Source: Acheta domesticus (Eukaryota; Arthropoda; Insecta; Orthoptera; Gryllidae). Taken from it: 64,000 nucleotides of DNA. The stretch lies in the NCBI GenBank assembly GCA_031308135.1, contig JAHLJT010009436.1, positions 218,751,286-218,815,285 of the forward strand, read 5' to 3'. Positions 25,818-40,800 of the stretch are shown one piece after another. How positions within the stretch are numbered: the stretch's first letter is position 1; every line of letters starts with the position of its first letter. The notes under the pieces are model-generated. The model was given only the letters and a program-made list of their open reading frames with translations. It searched no databases and was not told the origin of the DNA. The translations under genes were made by a program, and so were the position numbers.

Positions 25818-28800
25818 CATGGACCTGAAGTCTTTCTCTCATTTTCCTCTTACTGTAATGCCCTAAATTTCAATTTTATTATCAGATGGAAAATTGCAAT
25901 TTGGGGGCTAGGTGGACATTTGGGTACTGGATGGTGCATCTAAGAATATAGAATACTAGTTTGGACTCGAAATCAATACAACATTCCTTGCTTAACAGGA
26001 CCTCTAACAAATCAAAAACTCATTATGCTTCACTGTCATGTAATCATACACAACTTTTTGTATTGAAATAATATTTTTGGTTTAATGCGAACGGTCTGAT
26101 GCCCTTTTCTCTCAGTTGCCACAATTCTATCTGCATAGAAATCCGCTTCTGATAAATGTCAGAAAATAGGTGACATATAGAAGTTCGCCAAGGAACAGCA
26201 AGTGGTGTTCTTATTTTTATTCACAATTTCTGTCAAACTGCAAATTACTTAATTTAAGATCAAACATTCGTGCCTTCTTTGATATTCCGCCATGAACATG
26301 GAATGGTTTCAAAAATGTATTTTCCCTTGTCAATACGCACCACATTCTGAAACCAAACCTCTCATAATTCACTTGTTTTAGCTAAGAGTCACCCCAAGTA
26401 CGAAACTATCTGCCCATAAGGACTTAAGGACTTATAAATTTGAGCTAAACACTATGGATTGCAAATGTTTTTTGTTCATTCATCAAAGAATGGGTTCAAT
26501 ATTGCAGATTTCTATTCTTTACCTAATATTTTATTGAACGAAATGAGTAGATATCTTTTTATTCTTCATAATTGCTATCTTCGAAACACTGCACAAACTC
26601 TTTCATACAGAAAGACATAATTATGCCATGCCTTGTTTTAGTGCAGAGAAAACTACAGAGATTATGCCCTTTGGCATATCCGTCAATGGAACAAACCAGA
26701 GAGCATAATCTACCTAATATTACATCTTTTTACAAAATACTGAGCTCCCATGAACTGTTTGTCATGGCGCCATAATGGAATTTAGCTGTTCCCAAATTTG
26801 CCGGGAAACTCCCAATGTTGAGTAAACGCAACACAACATATTTGTCTATAAAAATCATTTTGAAAATCACATTCTACTCAAATTTTGTACATAATAGTAG
26901 TATTTGTACATAATATATTTTGCAATGTGATAACAAAATACCATATTGATCACCAATTTCAAGATCTAAAGACAGATATTGTAGAGGTGTCAAAATATGG
27001 CACGCTCTTTGATGAAGAAAAGATTAAAAATGTGTACTCATGAATTATATATTTTTCAAATAAAAATAAGTTTCGAAGTCATGAAGGGTTGAATTTACTG
27101 TACAAAAAATTAAAAATTATTTTAAAAAACGTAAGTAAAATAAAATAGTAAACATTGTGTTGCGTTTACGCAACGTTGGGAAGAAACGGGTTAATGAACC
27201 ATCAATGTTTTCGAAATTGGTAGTTTTTCCTAGGTGACTTGTGACATTTATGTTTGTGTGGAGAAGAATTTAATTTGACAGAGGCCATCTTTATTACTTT
27301 ACAATTAAGATTTAACTGACAAAACAAGCTAAAAATAAGAAAAAATTAAAAAACCGACCCTGAAATCCTGGGTACTCGGTGTCATCTCAATGGATCGGAC
27401 CTTCCTCAGTTGGCGTTAGAAGTATGAGGGAAAGAAGGAGGGTGGCCCCAGGGCCCTTCAACTCCCATATAACATGGTGGAGACCATTACAGTGGCACCC
27501 TCTTCAGCAGCACCTTCTTACAGGAACTAAAATACGAACTACTGCCAACGATACCTCAAACCTGTGTGGCTGCTACGTAGGTTCGCATTACGTTCAAGCA
27601 GGCACGTAATGCTACAAAAGATAGCGTCGATGTTTGTGCTTTCTTCAGCGGTTTCTTATATGTATATATTTGGAATAATTGAACATTTAGAAGACACTTT
27701 TCGTATTTCTCACAATTTGTAGGTGCCGATGTTGGCGAGCCTGTACCCGGTGACACTAGCGCTTCCTAAAGTAGCACCCTCGAGCTTTGTCCCCGGTTTT
27801 GATGGAGAGTTGCAGGGCCCTGGGTGGCCCTATACCTACTGCACACGAGTAGCCACCTCTCTACAAGCAACATCCAAGGAAAGGTGGAGAAACTAGGGCA
27901 TTGGAATCAAAAAGTTCATCCACAAACAAAACATTGAAAATGCAAAAACTTCAAGCAAAAAAACAAGTTTGGAAAACCTCAACATCAATGTCACAATCCT
28001 CCTTTGCTTTCACCATGATAGGAAGACGACAAGCAGCATGCAATACCTACAGCTGCAGAATGAATTTATCTGTGTAAGTAATACTCGTGAGCCTTTAAGG
28101 ATCATATATTGTCTCCTATATTATTTCAGTAGCATACCTCTCCTTTGAGGATCTCATACACAACCCATCTTTATAAACGAGATCTTTAAAGAAAGAGAAT
28201 ATCATGGAGATGTGACAAATTGCATTTTGACTAAAAAAATGTAAATGATTTGTTGAAAATAATGCATCTAAATATTAATTTCAAATGCAACCTGCATCAC
28301 ACGACAACACGACAAGATCTATAAAGTTAAATAATTCCTAAACGAAGCATACTCAAGCCTTAAAAACAAAAATTTTGAAACCAAAGGCCTCAAAGAAATG
28401 TTTCTCACACCATAATCTACTTTTGAACATTATATTACATTTTTTCTGGTCCAGCACTTATTGATATTATCCAATACCTACTATATTACTTGGCATTCGA
28501 GGCGATCTTTGTTTGTGATGTCATGTTTAGAAGGTTTAGATTTCGTCATATTACATGTATGATTTTTGGGTACATTAATTCAAGGTTACGCAAATAAATG
28601 TAAATGATCTCGCAGCAACAATTAGAAATATTAATAGTTACTTGATACAGATGAAGATTGCTTGTATAGTGCAACCGTTCATCTATCAAATGTAAGTATA
28701 GACAGTCTTGTTTGTGTGAAAAGTTTTTGATATAACCTACAGTACTTGTGCACTTGGTATGGGTAATCACTAAATCACAAAAATCCTTTTGTCCCTTTTT

Positions 28801-31800
28801 ATTGTTCACCCCTCAAATTTCAAACTCTGCTAATTTACATCAATATACATTCATGGACAGGGCTATTCAAGAGGAGATTTCTTTAAAATTATGAATTAAA
28901 AATGAAATTTGATGAAAGCATAGGCCTACATTTCATTCACAATACAGTTTACTTTTTCTGGTGTGGTTGATTTTAAAGACCTAACATAAGTCATTTAGGA
29001 GAAATAATAGTTTTACCTTGCTTATTCGATCTCATTTCTTTGAAGGTGGGTACACTTCACTTTAATACGCTGCAAGTCCTTATGATATGATGAAAAGTAA
29101 CGAAAGGAGCTACAGTGTACTATGAGACAACGGACACTCAACGAAGGAACCATCAGCATAAAATTGTCAGGGCGTTCTGCATGTGAATCCAAAAGATAAA
29201 GCCTAAGAAAACCTAACAAGAGCATTATCAGAGAGCTTAGAAAGTAAATCAAACTATGATGGAAAGAGAGCTCTAACACCTTATGATGTTCTTCGTCAAA
29301 AAAAGAAAGAAACAATATTGGTAAAGAATGCACGATTGTGTACAATGAAGAGTGAAGACTTTGTTAGGATTGGACTGTTTTACCTGTGCCAGTATTTTCT
29401 TTATCAGCAGTGATTCTGTGAAATTTTCAAGTCAGCGTGTTCAGTCGTATTGCATTGCAAAAAGCTAGGAAATAATACTTTCCCTAGAGTAATTAGTAAT
29501 TTCAACAAATTAATTTACATCCTGGACAATTTGAAGCATATGATAGTCCAAATGCTGCTACTACTCTCATGTTTTATTATTTATCTTATACACAATCCTC
29601 TCCTATATTATTTCAGTAGTAAAGATGAGACTTGCAGACACGCAACTGATCCTCATAAATGAGGTCTCTAAAGAAAGAGAACTTCGCAGAGACGTGATGA
29701 ATTGCACTTTGACTTAACAAACATGACGGATTTGTTGAAAAAATGAATCTAAATGTTATTGTCAAATGCATAACGCAACACTTGGGCAGCATTATTAAAA
29801 TCTATTTAGTTGAATAACAATTAGCCAAGGGCCACAAAGAAACTTTCCTCGCCACGTAATCTATAGGACGAGAGCTTCTTGAACATTCTATTACATTTTG
29901 CTGATCTGGCTTATCTCGATACTACCATACCTGTCCAGAGAAATGCAGAATCTGCAACTGTAAGTGAAATGAAACTAATTACTTGAGGTAATTAAATTGC
30001 ACGGGTGTACCTCTCAGTCCGGAAATAAAGTTCAATAACATTGCAAAGAGTAGAGTTACACTTTCCCGATCCTGTATTTTCGCATGGACAACTTTAAGTA
30101 TATTTCTGTTGAATAAAAATCTTTGGTAATATTTTTGTAACTCTCAAGGAAAGTGAAAAGCTAACTGTCTAGGAAGATCGTACAATTACTTCAAATGTTT
30201 TTAAAGAAATGTAGTGAATTGTTACAAGAGCATGTCTAAAATACTGATTATCGTCTTCTATGTTATTTCAGTAGTATACCTTTCCTTTCAACTTAACATC
30301 GTCAAATAACTCAAAGCATTCTAGGGCCTTAGAACCTAAAATTTTGAGGCCAGAGGCCTCAAAGAAACGTTTTTTACACCATAATCTACAAGATGAGACA
30401 TTCTTGGACATTTTATTTAATTTTTGGTTCGGCGCTTCGACACTACCAATACCCCCTACATATTTCAGCCATTGTTGCTGTTAGCCATTTTTGTGACGAC
30501 ACGCTTGGAAGGCTTAGATTCTTCCATCTGTAAACACCGTGGTTTGTGCAGTCTGATGAGGTTTATTTTGCATAATCATTAATTCAAGATTTGCTCTCCA
30601 GCAACACTAGACTATTATAATAGTTGCTTGATACCTATGAAGATTGTTTCTTATTCTTATGCATGTAGTGAAACCATTCAATTAACGTTTTGCTGTGGTC
30701 AACAAGTGCTGCGGACCCAATTGGGGAGGGATGTGGGTGTACAGTGAAGAGTGAAGACCGTGTTTGCGTTTTATTTGTACCAGTATTTGCCTTATAAGCA
30801 GTGATTCAATGAAATTTTCATGTCAGCGGGTTCAGATACATAGCTTTCTCAAAAGTTAAAAGCTAATATTTTTTGTGACTATCATGAAAAGCTGAAAGCT
30901 CACTGTCAAAGAATATTGCATAATTACTTCAAATGTTGTCTTTAAGGAAGTGTTGTGAAATGTTCCAAGAAAATTCTCCACGATGATGAATAAATTTTTA
31001 TTGAAAATTTCTTTTAAACATCAATTGCATGGTTTTTTATTTTTATTTGATACGTGTTATGTAATATGTGTTAGTACTTGCAAGTTACCTTTATATATTT
31101 TTAAACAAATAAACATATTTCGCTAATAACTTTCCCTTTTAGAATGGAAATAGAAGGATAGGGATGCGTGTGGGGTTTAAAATGCTACAGTTCTCGCACA
31201 GCTACTCTACTTGAGGTAGTAGAGGAAAACTTGTGTTTTGGCACCACTCAAAGAACAAACTTTTTAAATTAGCTAAAGTAAAATAGCTTGAAATAAATAA
31301 AAAACAAAATTAAAGCATGCTAGCGTACAATACTACATGAATTAATTGGAAAAAGCAGCTTAATTTAAAATTATAGAAAGAATAGCGTAAGTCATTCGAC
31401 AAGTGCCAACGAATGCAGTCCAAACACACGATTTTACATGTTGGCAGTAACTGGAAGTAAGAAAGTAAGTATTAAAGCCCATCAACTCATACTGTAAATA
31501 ATACACCAATTTTAGTTCATTAAGATATTCAATATGCAAACATCATTTAAGAAACATTCCCATATACTTAAGTGAAGTCTAAGCCTACTAAATTGTTTCA
31601 AATGGTAACAAATGGTATTTAGTACTCAAAGGTGAAAATATTAAGTTTGATTATTTTTTGGCTCAGAATTGCTGTTCTCGAAGTACATAAGCACGCAGAA
31701 AATTATCCAATACTTTTTAGTATACAAATAATTTTTCAATTTTAGTACCCCAGCAAGCTGGCATCCTAACTCTCCAAAACCCCCTCTGATCCTCACAACA

Positions 31801-34800
31801 AATCAAGAAAAGTAAAATAACATTGCAAAGAGTAGGGTTGTACTTGTCCGATCCACAATTTTTGCACTACTTTACTTGGCTTTCTCAAGAGTAAAAACCT
31901 TTTATAATATTTTTGTGACTATCAAGGAAAACGAAAAACTTAACTCTCAAGGAAGATTGAACAATTTCTTCAAATGTTTTTAAAGTATGAATTGCTCTAA
32001 GAACATCTCTCTATAATGCTGAGTAAGCCTTTATTGAAAATTTGTATCCAACATCAATTGCATTGTTATTTTTGTTTGATATTCTGTAAGTAAATTAGAA
32101 GTTACATTTATACATTTTTTAAACAAATATACAAGTTTCGTTAACAACTTTCCTTCTTAGTGGAAAGAATAGACAAATGAATAAGGAAAGGGTGGGGTTT
32201 AACATGTGAAAGTTCTTGCATGGGTACGATCGTTATCACAATTACATACATACTAAACAATTTAAAGAGAAGTGTAATTACTTAATTAGCAAATAAATGT
32301 TATTATGTATTTTTCTTTTTAAAACCATGTACTGCACTGAACTTCACAACTCAACTGGTAAAGTCGCTCATAACAGCATTCAACACTTGACTTTCATGTC
32401 CAAGCAAATTTTGCTTGCAGCTTCAAAGTGAGCGAAACTCGTATCACATAGGTCTTGAGTATAATAGTCTCAAACAGGACTCTAGTCCCAATGGACATTA
32501 CATTCTTTTCTTGTAATTAAACATGCACCACAGATTTAATTTCATAGCCTACTGTATGTAACATTTTAAAATATTCAAACATGAGCCATCAGTACAATGT
32601 CAGTACAGAAGTACTTTCTTTATCCAGATTAGCTGAGACTAAAAGTAATCTGGATAATATGGCAATTATGGTGACAAACTAAAGAGAAAGAATTCAAATT
32701 TTGAAAGGCACTTTCCTTACTTCAGATACAGTAAACTTTAAATGTCACATAAAGTGGTGATTAACTGAACTAACATGCTACTTTAGTGACATTTAAACAT
32801 TTAACTATATGAAAATATTACTACATATTATACTGTTAGAGTCGACTTTTCATGCCACGGGACCATGGAGATGACTTGTGACTACCATGAGTTCCAAAGC
32901 TGTTTCTATCTGACATCCCACACGTATCATCTGTCTAATTGCCGTTTCAAAATGTCAGATCATCAATACAGGATTTCAAATAGGCATGCACATTACAAAC
33001 ACCTAACCATCTGAACACTTAGAAATGTTTGCAAGTGTTTTAAAATATTTGGAAGAGTGAATGCAAATTCCTTTATTTTGTCAGCCAATCAGCCAGCCAT
33101 ACTTTTTCCATTATTTCCTTGTTGTTGACTCCGCAACATGACATAACACAGAAACACTCAAGTAAATCAAGTCTGCAGTTGATTATCAGATCAAATTCAG
33201 TAGAGATTTCGATAATAGCATTTCTACTACATTTGTTGAAAAATAATAAAAACAAAATTTTAGAGTGCTTATTTTAGAGCCTATTTTTTAGTATTTTAGT
33301 GCCTTCTTGCCAGCCTAGTTTTGATTTGGGAGTGCTTAACTTGTGATCTCAAGTCACAAGCACTAAAAACGACCATGGTTATTTTCTCAACATGATTTTT
33401 AATTTCTTGTAAGATCCATTAATTTTTCAAGCAGACACACAATATAACATTTATTACACAAAATTAAAAATCATATTGAAAAAAAGGGCAGTCTTCAAAT
33501 AGTTTCGTATGAAATTTTTTCTCAACACTTATTTGAAAAGCATTTGAAAGAAAAATCCTACCTGGAGGAGGTACTGCATTATAATTTCCAGGACCACTAT
33601 TAAAATTCTTTCCTAAATTAGCAGGTGGCCGCTGTGAATTTGTTGTGGTCATTGGTAAAACCTGAATACGAGTTGCATTCCACTTGAATGGCATGTTCGG
33701 ATTATAAGAAGCTTCCACAAGGACCCGATCTCCTACACCTGGATTGGAACCTTTAACACAGCAACTATGAAAAGAAAAATTAAATATCACATCTTCTTAC
33801 AAAGCATCTTCCACACACGATCATATAAACAAACAGTTCTTCCAACAACTGCTTAAAATATTTTAATCAAAACGAATATAATTCAATGTAAATTATTTCA
33901 AATTTTCATGTACCTGGTTTGGAAGAAAACGTCCTCATCAACAAAGCCAAAATTATCATGCACTTTCGTTACTGTACCAGTGAACACTCTCTGTTTAGGA
34001 GATGGATTAGGAGTCGCTGGGGGCACGGGAGGAACAGCAGTAGCTGCAACAGCTGTGCTTTGGAAGGCAGCAGGATTAAGAGCACGTGGTGTTGGATAAC
34101 TCACAGTGGCAACTTGTGGAAACATCTGAAAGCAAAGAAATCCAGTATCAAACCAATGCACCGGGCCAAAGGGTCAAATTCTATTTCTAGCAAGTTTGAA
34201 ACATTCTCACCTGAGTTGTGCCAAGAGCTGTAGGCATTGCAACCCCGGTTGTGCCCATTGCAGCAGTCATGGTTGTCATGGCCATTCCTGCCTTTAATAG
34301 AAAAAATTCAAAATTAATTATATATCCCAGTATCAAATTGAAATTAGTAATTATTATTTGAAACTTCACAATACAGAAAATGTTTCGTAAACCTCATACT
34401 AGTGGAAAACATTACAGCATTTGTAAGGACAAAAAAATATCAACTGCAGATGTACAGAATATACTGACAGATATATGAAGCACATTATGTCACGATATGC
34501 ACTTCCAAACTTCTTTGTGCTTGGTGTTAGAACTTCACTGACTCATTTCCTAGTGACATACAAAAGCAACTACTTTCCCAGTCACATTATCTAGCCTTGC
34601 TGTCAACTCCGAATGAATAAACAAAGGGGATAGAGCAATGTATCAGCAGAGCACTTTTGCCATTCACTTATGATGATCAATATCAAAAGGTCACGTTGAA
34701 GTATACAGACAGTACAGGTATTAACCAAAAGAATATCAACAGCATAACACTCAAAATTGCTTTAAACTGCCTATGAAAGATCATGCAATGTACATGTAGC

Positions 34801-37800
34801 AAGGGCAGTAAAACACAGTCTCTGCTCAGACCCCACTCTCAAGCATAAAGAAGAATGGCACATTGTACAGAGGTTCATAATTTTCAGACATGCAATGCGA
34901 GGCTGCTATTACTCATGACAATGCCATAACTGCAAAAAGAAATTTGGAAATTGCTTGCTGTTTATTGATTTTATAATTACTAAAGAAAGTGTATGTTGGC
35001 AATTCAAAGAGTTACAGGCTTATGAATAGTGTGCCTTATGATAGAACACATTCTCCACATTAACATGCTGAACTGCGATTATTATGCGCTAAGAAAATGT
35101 ATCAGTTTACCTTTCAGAACATGCACTTACACAACTAAACACACAGAAAGTGCTATTTTAGTCAGAGCTGTGCTGCAGACTATAATTTTACATCTACACG
35201 TTTTCTACATATAATTGACACAATTATTTTAACACGTAAACTATGAAGACAATGGACTAATGAATACTGAACTTCAATAATCTAAAAATTTTAACAAGGA
35301 GTAGCAAAATATTAACATGTAGTAATATACTTGTATTTGAAATTTTATTTTCAATTCAGGAAGACAAATAAAGTTTATAAACACGTTACAGATATTTCAT
35401 TAACTAGATTTGCAGACCACTTAAGTACACTAACAGAAATTTCTGTATTACTTTACATTAATTATCATGAATGCATTATAATGTAATTTTCCTAAATTTA
35501 ATGTATGCATGTACATTAGGATGTAAGAGTCAAAACTTTGTGGTCATATCTGGAAGGAAAGAAGAAATGATCTTGATGGAATGGCGCTTATTAATACATG
35601 ATATGAATGATGAGAAGCAGGGGAAATGGGAAAATTCATTTTCGTGGTGTTATTCTCTGGTCAGAAGATACAGAGCCATGTATTTCCGAATTATGGCAAA
35701 GGGGAGTACATCTGTCAATGCTCTTGTGATGGAAAATGTTTTATTTGGGGACTGAATTTAAATCTACTCATATTCTAATTTAAGCATTAAATTTAATGTG
35801 AAAGTAAGTTCTATGCACATTAATACATTAATAAATTTAATGACATTTCTGACAGAGTACTGAAACAGATACTAAAACAATGTCAAAATTATTACAGTAT
35901 GAAACTTTTAAAACACATAAAAGGAATTGGCAAAAAGGGTTAAAATTTACCTTTGTGAATGAAAACTTTAATGTATGGGATAAACAATCACACCATATAA
36001 CAAAACTTGACACAGAGTATACAGGTTGAAAACTTTATTTTTGCTATTTAACTCTTAGACTGTTTGCGGTCATTTGTGACCCCATGTGCAAATTATGTTC
36101 TGCAGCACTGAAAATTATTCACATGAACTTCCCCTTTCAGATATGTTATGTATGTACAGTTTTACATGTGTTGTAAAAATTTCAGTTTTTTTAAGTTTTC
36201 TTGGTTCAAAGCAATTTGATTTTTATGTGGTTGGGGTCAGAAATGCCCCCAAACAAATTCCATGTTACACTTCTAAATTACACGAAAAATTCTAGAAACA
36301 AGTCCATTTCCATTTAATACTATAATGTTGTAGTTTCTGAATGATAATCAGGCATATTTGTCCACTACACGCTGGTAGCTCTGTTTCATACATTACCATG
36401 ATGGTAAGATAACACCTATGTATGTATAGTTATGTGTGTATGTTAGAATTTCTTTTCCTGAAAATGTTATTTTTCTATTATTTAGATGTAGTAAAAAGGC
36501 AAATTAATTACATTATTTTCTCAATTAATATTTTCTTGTGCATGATATACTTAATTGTTCACTAGTGAGTAACACGAGTCGGGGTCAAACTTTAGCCCCA
36601 GAAAGAATTCACGTAAGTAATTGAGAAAACAGAGTTGAAAGTTTAAAAAATGCAGAAAGATAGAACAGAATTTCAGAAAACCCAACAATTCATAAGTATG
36701 TCAGGTAAATATCAAACAAAAAACCATAAGTAGATATATTATTTATTACTCTACAGACCACAAGGCCAACTTCCAATCATATACAAAAATAAGATAGCTC
36801 ACAGTTATATACACATGAAAATAATACCATACGATTCAAAAGAAATTATAACAAAAACCAACAAACAATTATACTGGAAAATAATAGAAGTTAGTTCTTT
36901 AAGTTTAACTGAAACACATAATTTAAACTTTGTAATTATTTACAAAACTACAGGTTCTGGATAGAAAGTCATTAGATGTACAGGCCTTAAAGTAATACTG
37001 CAAAACAAAAGGCTAACAATGTCTGGAGTGCCTAATGGGGATACAAAACATCAGTTGGGAAAGTAATGACTGACAGTCAAAGGTGATTAGTAATAATTTG
37101 TATAAATACATATGGCCGTTGTAAATTCTCAATGATTCCAGTGTAGAAATATTAGATACTAGAGATATCCTCATGTAATCATGATCCCGAAATAAATCAG
37201 GAAGAGGTGCAAGAATTCTGAAAAATTTGTGTTCCCAAGCCTATCAATATGGAAATCGAAGTTTGATGACCAGACAGGAAAAATTAGGCAAGATCTAACA
37301 AAAGCAATGTATAAAGGGCAAGCATCCTAACATCAGATTTACACAGAGTAACGTTCCTGGCTCAAAACTGAAGTGGTACAAGGTCGGAGTAAGCAAGAAC
37401 GTTTTCAGTTCTGGGTGAAGCATGTGATGATGCAGTTACCATACTCCACAGTCGCATGATGGGTTAAAGCATTCAGATTAGGCAGAGATTATGAGAAGAA
37501 TAACCCCCTTACAGGAAGATCCCACATGGAGAACTCTTGCGCCCCTGCCAATAGGAGAGTCTGGAACATCCACCTTCCTCGCACGATATGAGTCCCTGAG
37601 ATTATGATTTTTTTTCAGCAAAATGAATGAACCACTGTGAAGAACCCAGTATAATACCAGAGAAGAAATTTATTCACGCTATATGGAAGACGATATGAGA
37701 CATCTACAGAATTAAATGTGCAGACACTGTATGATGGCTTTCTAACATTTGGCAAAAGGTCATTAAAAACAGAGGTGATTATATTGAAGGTGTATAAATG

Positions 37801-40800
37801 TATGTACCTCTTTCAATAAAGTCATTCCAGAGAGAAAAAACAAAAACAACCTTTCTCATTACTTTTTATCCTACCAATGTAATGGCAGCTTACTCATTGT
37901 ACTGACTGGCAATAAAATTTGCACTGACTTGCAGGGATTACCAGTATTTTATTTTGTGTTTGGATTGTTAATGACCAATGTTCAGTGAGAATGACTGCCA
38001 TCATATGGGTATAATAACACCCTCAAATTAGATTACAGTACAGGTAAGTCCCTTTAGGGAAGCCTATGAAAATATAAATAGTATAGAGTGTCGTTCTAGT
38101 TCTAATTGAAGTTGATTACCATTTTATTTTAAATTTGCTAATCATTTAATTTTGTCAATCTATAACCATGCATGTTCTGTACCAGTTATATCAATGTAAG
38201 TAAGAATTTTTTTTTACATAAATGTCATTATATTGGAAAACATATTCACCACTTCTTTGTTTGTAACTTATACAATACCCAATAATGATTATTGTTCTTG
38301 TGGAAAAGTTCTTTAGAATTAGTGTATATTTTATTCTTTTAAACTGAAATACCTAAATAAAGGGGCAGCAAAACTTTCCTCCGCCCAGGGCAGCTGACAC
38401 CTGTGCTACGCCACTGTCTACATGTTGTTTAAATGTAAACATAAGCTATGCAAAAATGCATATCTCTGACTTTAACATTTCACATTTTATTTGCCCTTGA
38501 AGCAATAATGCATTTTTGAAATAAATGCATTCACTTCTAAAAATAAAAGGTGAAGATTGGAGCTCAGGGCATGTCAGTGAATTGAAACAGAATGCAGAGA
38601 AAAACAAATAATGTATTTTAAAACAAATGTTTCTGCAGTCATGAAGATGTCACTCAGAACAAACCAAAATCAAATTGCAAACTGATCATAAACAGAAATG
38701 AATATTAGCTACAAGCAGCACCCAAAATGGGGAAAAAAACAGTGGGAATTCGGGCAGTTTTGCTGAATTATGTACATATAATGCAGGAAATGCTTGGCTG
38801 CAAAAAAAAAAAATGTTGAATTATATGAAATTTTGTGCAATATGAAGACATTAATCAGTGGACAATGACATTAAATAAATTGATATGCAATTAATTGAAG
38901 TTACTTTAAAAAATTATGAGATCGTGCAAACACATTAAGTGCACATCTCTACTGATGCACCACAAGCAAACTACCATGATTTGTCTTGTTAGAAGTAACA
39001 ATCATTCAAAGTTACTCTGTTTTGGAAAGTTTAAGGACTGTTACAAGTAACCACCTAGGACTTCTGTAATTAATTTGTGAATTTTATTCACTAAAACGAT
39101 AACAAGCTATTAAAATAGAACTATTTGGGTAATTTTGTACGAAAAGTAGAAAAAGTTGTTAAATAAAGCAGTGATTATTAAAAAAACAAACATTTGATTT
39201 AAATCGATACCAAAACCCCACGGAAGGAATCATTACTAGTACTCACTTGGCCACAAAGTAAAAAGTTTCACAGTATAACAGGAAACATTTCACACTAGTG
39301 AAACTTTAATCTGAGAACAAAAATACTATTAAGAAAAATGATAGAATTTGTTGTGAACTTAAATCCAAATATTTGAAAAGATGTATAAATTAAGTGTACT
39401 CCACAGTCAAATTTTCTACACTTGAAACCCAGTTCAATGAAAAAACATTCTGCAGCTGAACTTAACTTTAGATTTCCCTCTCTGTGTGTGCTGTAGGAAG
39501 GGTGAATACAGAAGGAACATATCAATGAGAATCTTTTGGCATAAAAATACCAGTGGCGTAGCATCAGGGGACGCTAAGATGCTGAGCATCCCCATGTCAA
39601 GTATTAATCAAATATTGTATCAATAAACTTACAAGTGGTTCATTGAGCGTAACACATTTTGTATTAATATTAAAGTGGTTTCCTGTGATTGAATTCGGCA
39701 CTTTGGTACAAGCTGGCCTCTGATTGCTTGGATGCTAAAATGGTTCTAGCATCTGCCAAGAGATTGTGAAGGGCAATGACGCATGCGCAGACGGTGAGGT
39801 TCCCCCCTCCCCACTTCACCCCTCTCCCAAAGATTCACGAGTTTCTGACGCTAGCGTACGACCGAGCGTACGACTGAGCAGGGCGAGGTGTATGAGCAAG
39901 TTGCTTGTTTGTGCAAGAGAGCGCAGCACACTTGACACTGCCAGTGAAACATTTTTCTTTCTCACTTGAGATTCTCTGCTTGGTCATGGGCACTTAATAG
40001 GAGAAATAGTGTTTGCCTACTAATTCTTAATTAATATCTAAGAAGATGCATTCTTCATAAAATATATTAAATATTATTTTGATCTGAACTGTATAAATTC
40101 ACAAGTGATCTCATTGCCAATTGCACGTGAAAATTGAAGCTGAGCCATTGCATAATTTGCTTTCAAGAACTCTCCTGACATAAATCTGCTGAAGTATTGT
40201 TACATTTGTTTTGATAACATAGATTCTAGAGAACATTAAAAATCATAATGTGTTCAGTTGGTGTTATTGCTGAGCATCCCCGAACACGCGGGTCACGCTA
40301 CGCCACTGAAAAATACATTAGTAATTCTGCAGTGCTCTGATTCAAAGTTTTTTGAATCAGAGCAGACACTGAAGGCCAGGGCTTGGCATCGACTTGAAAC
40401 TGTGAGAAAGAGAAATCAACAAGGCTGAAAAGTATATAGTTATAAAAAAACATTGGAAATTTTGGAATTTCTTCAATCAAGACTGTTGTGGGTTACCTTA
40501 TTTATTTTCACATTCAAATTCACATACAGTATGATTATCTTCACCATTAAACAGAGGTCAAACAAACAAATGTTTATTCCGTTCTACTATTTAGCAGATG
40601 TTCCTGTTCTACCAAGATGCACACACCCTTGTGAGTAATTTGCAAAACATTCACCCCTAAATTAGCATAAAATTTTGCAAAATTTCTATCGGCTTATTAC
40701 ATGTGAAGCTGAACATCAATCAGGAAGTGAACAGTACATTAAATATATTTTAACGCACTCAAAAATACTCTTACAAATGGTAAGAAAGGCGACTAGAAAC

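Noticed and set aside
28080..32230. Could the recurring blocks be a CRISPR array?
   Set aside because: Units are about a kilobase, diverged and irregular, in an animal intron; there are no short identical repeats with unique spacers.
36049..36610. piggyBac-like element starting TTAACTCTTAGACTG
   Set aside because: The left end and a possible GGGGTCAAA right side look suggestive, but no TTAA-bounded right terminus was found.
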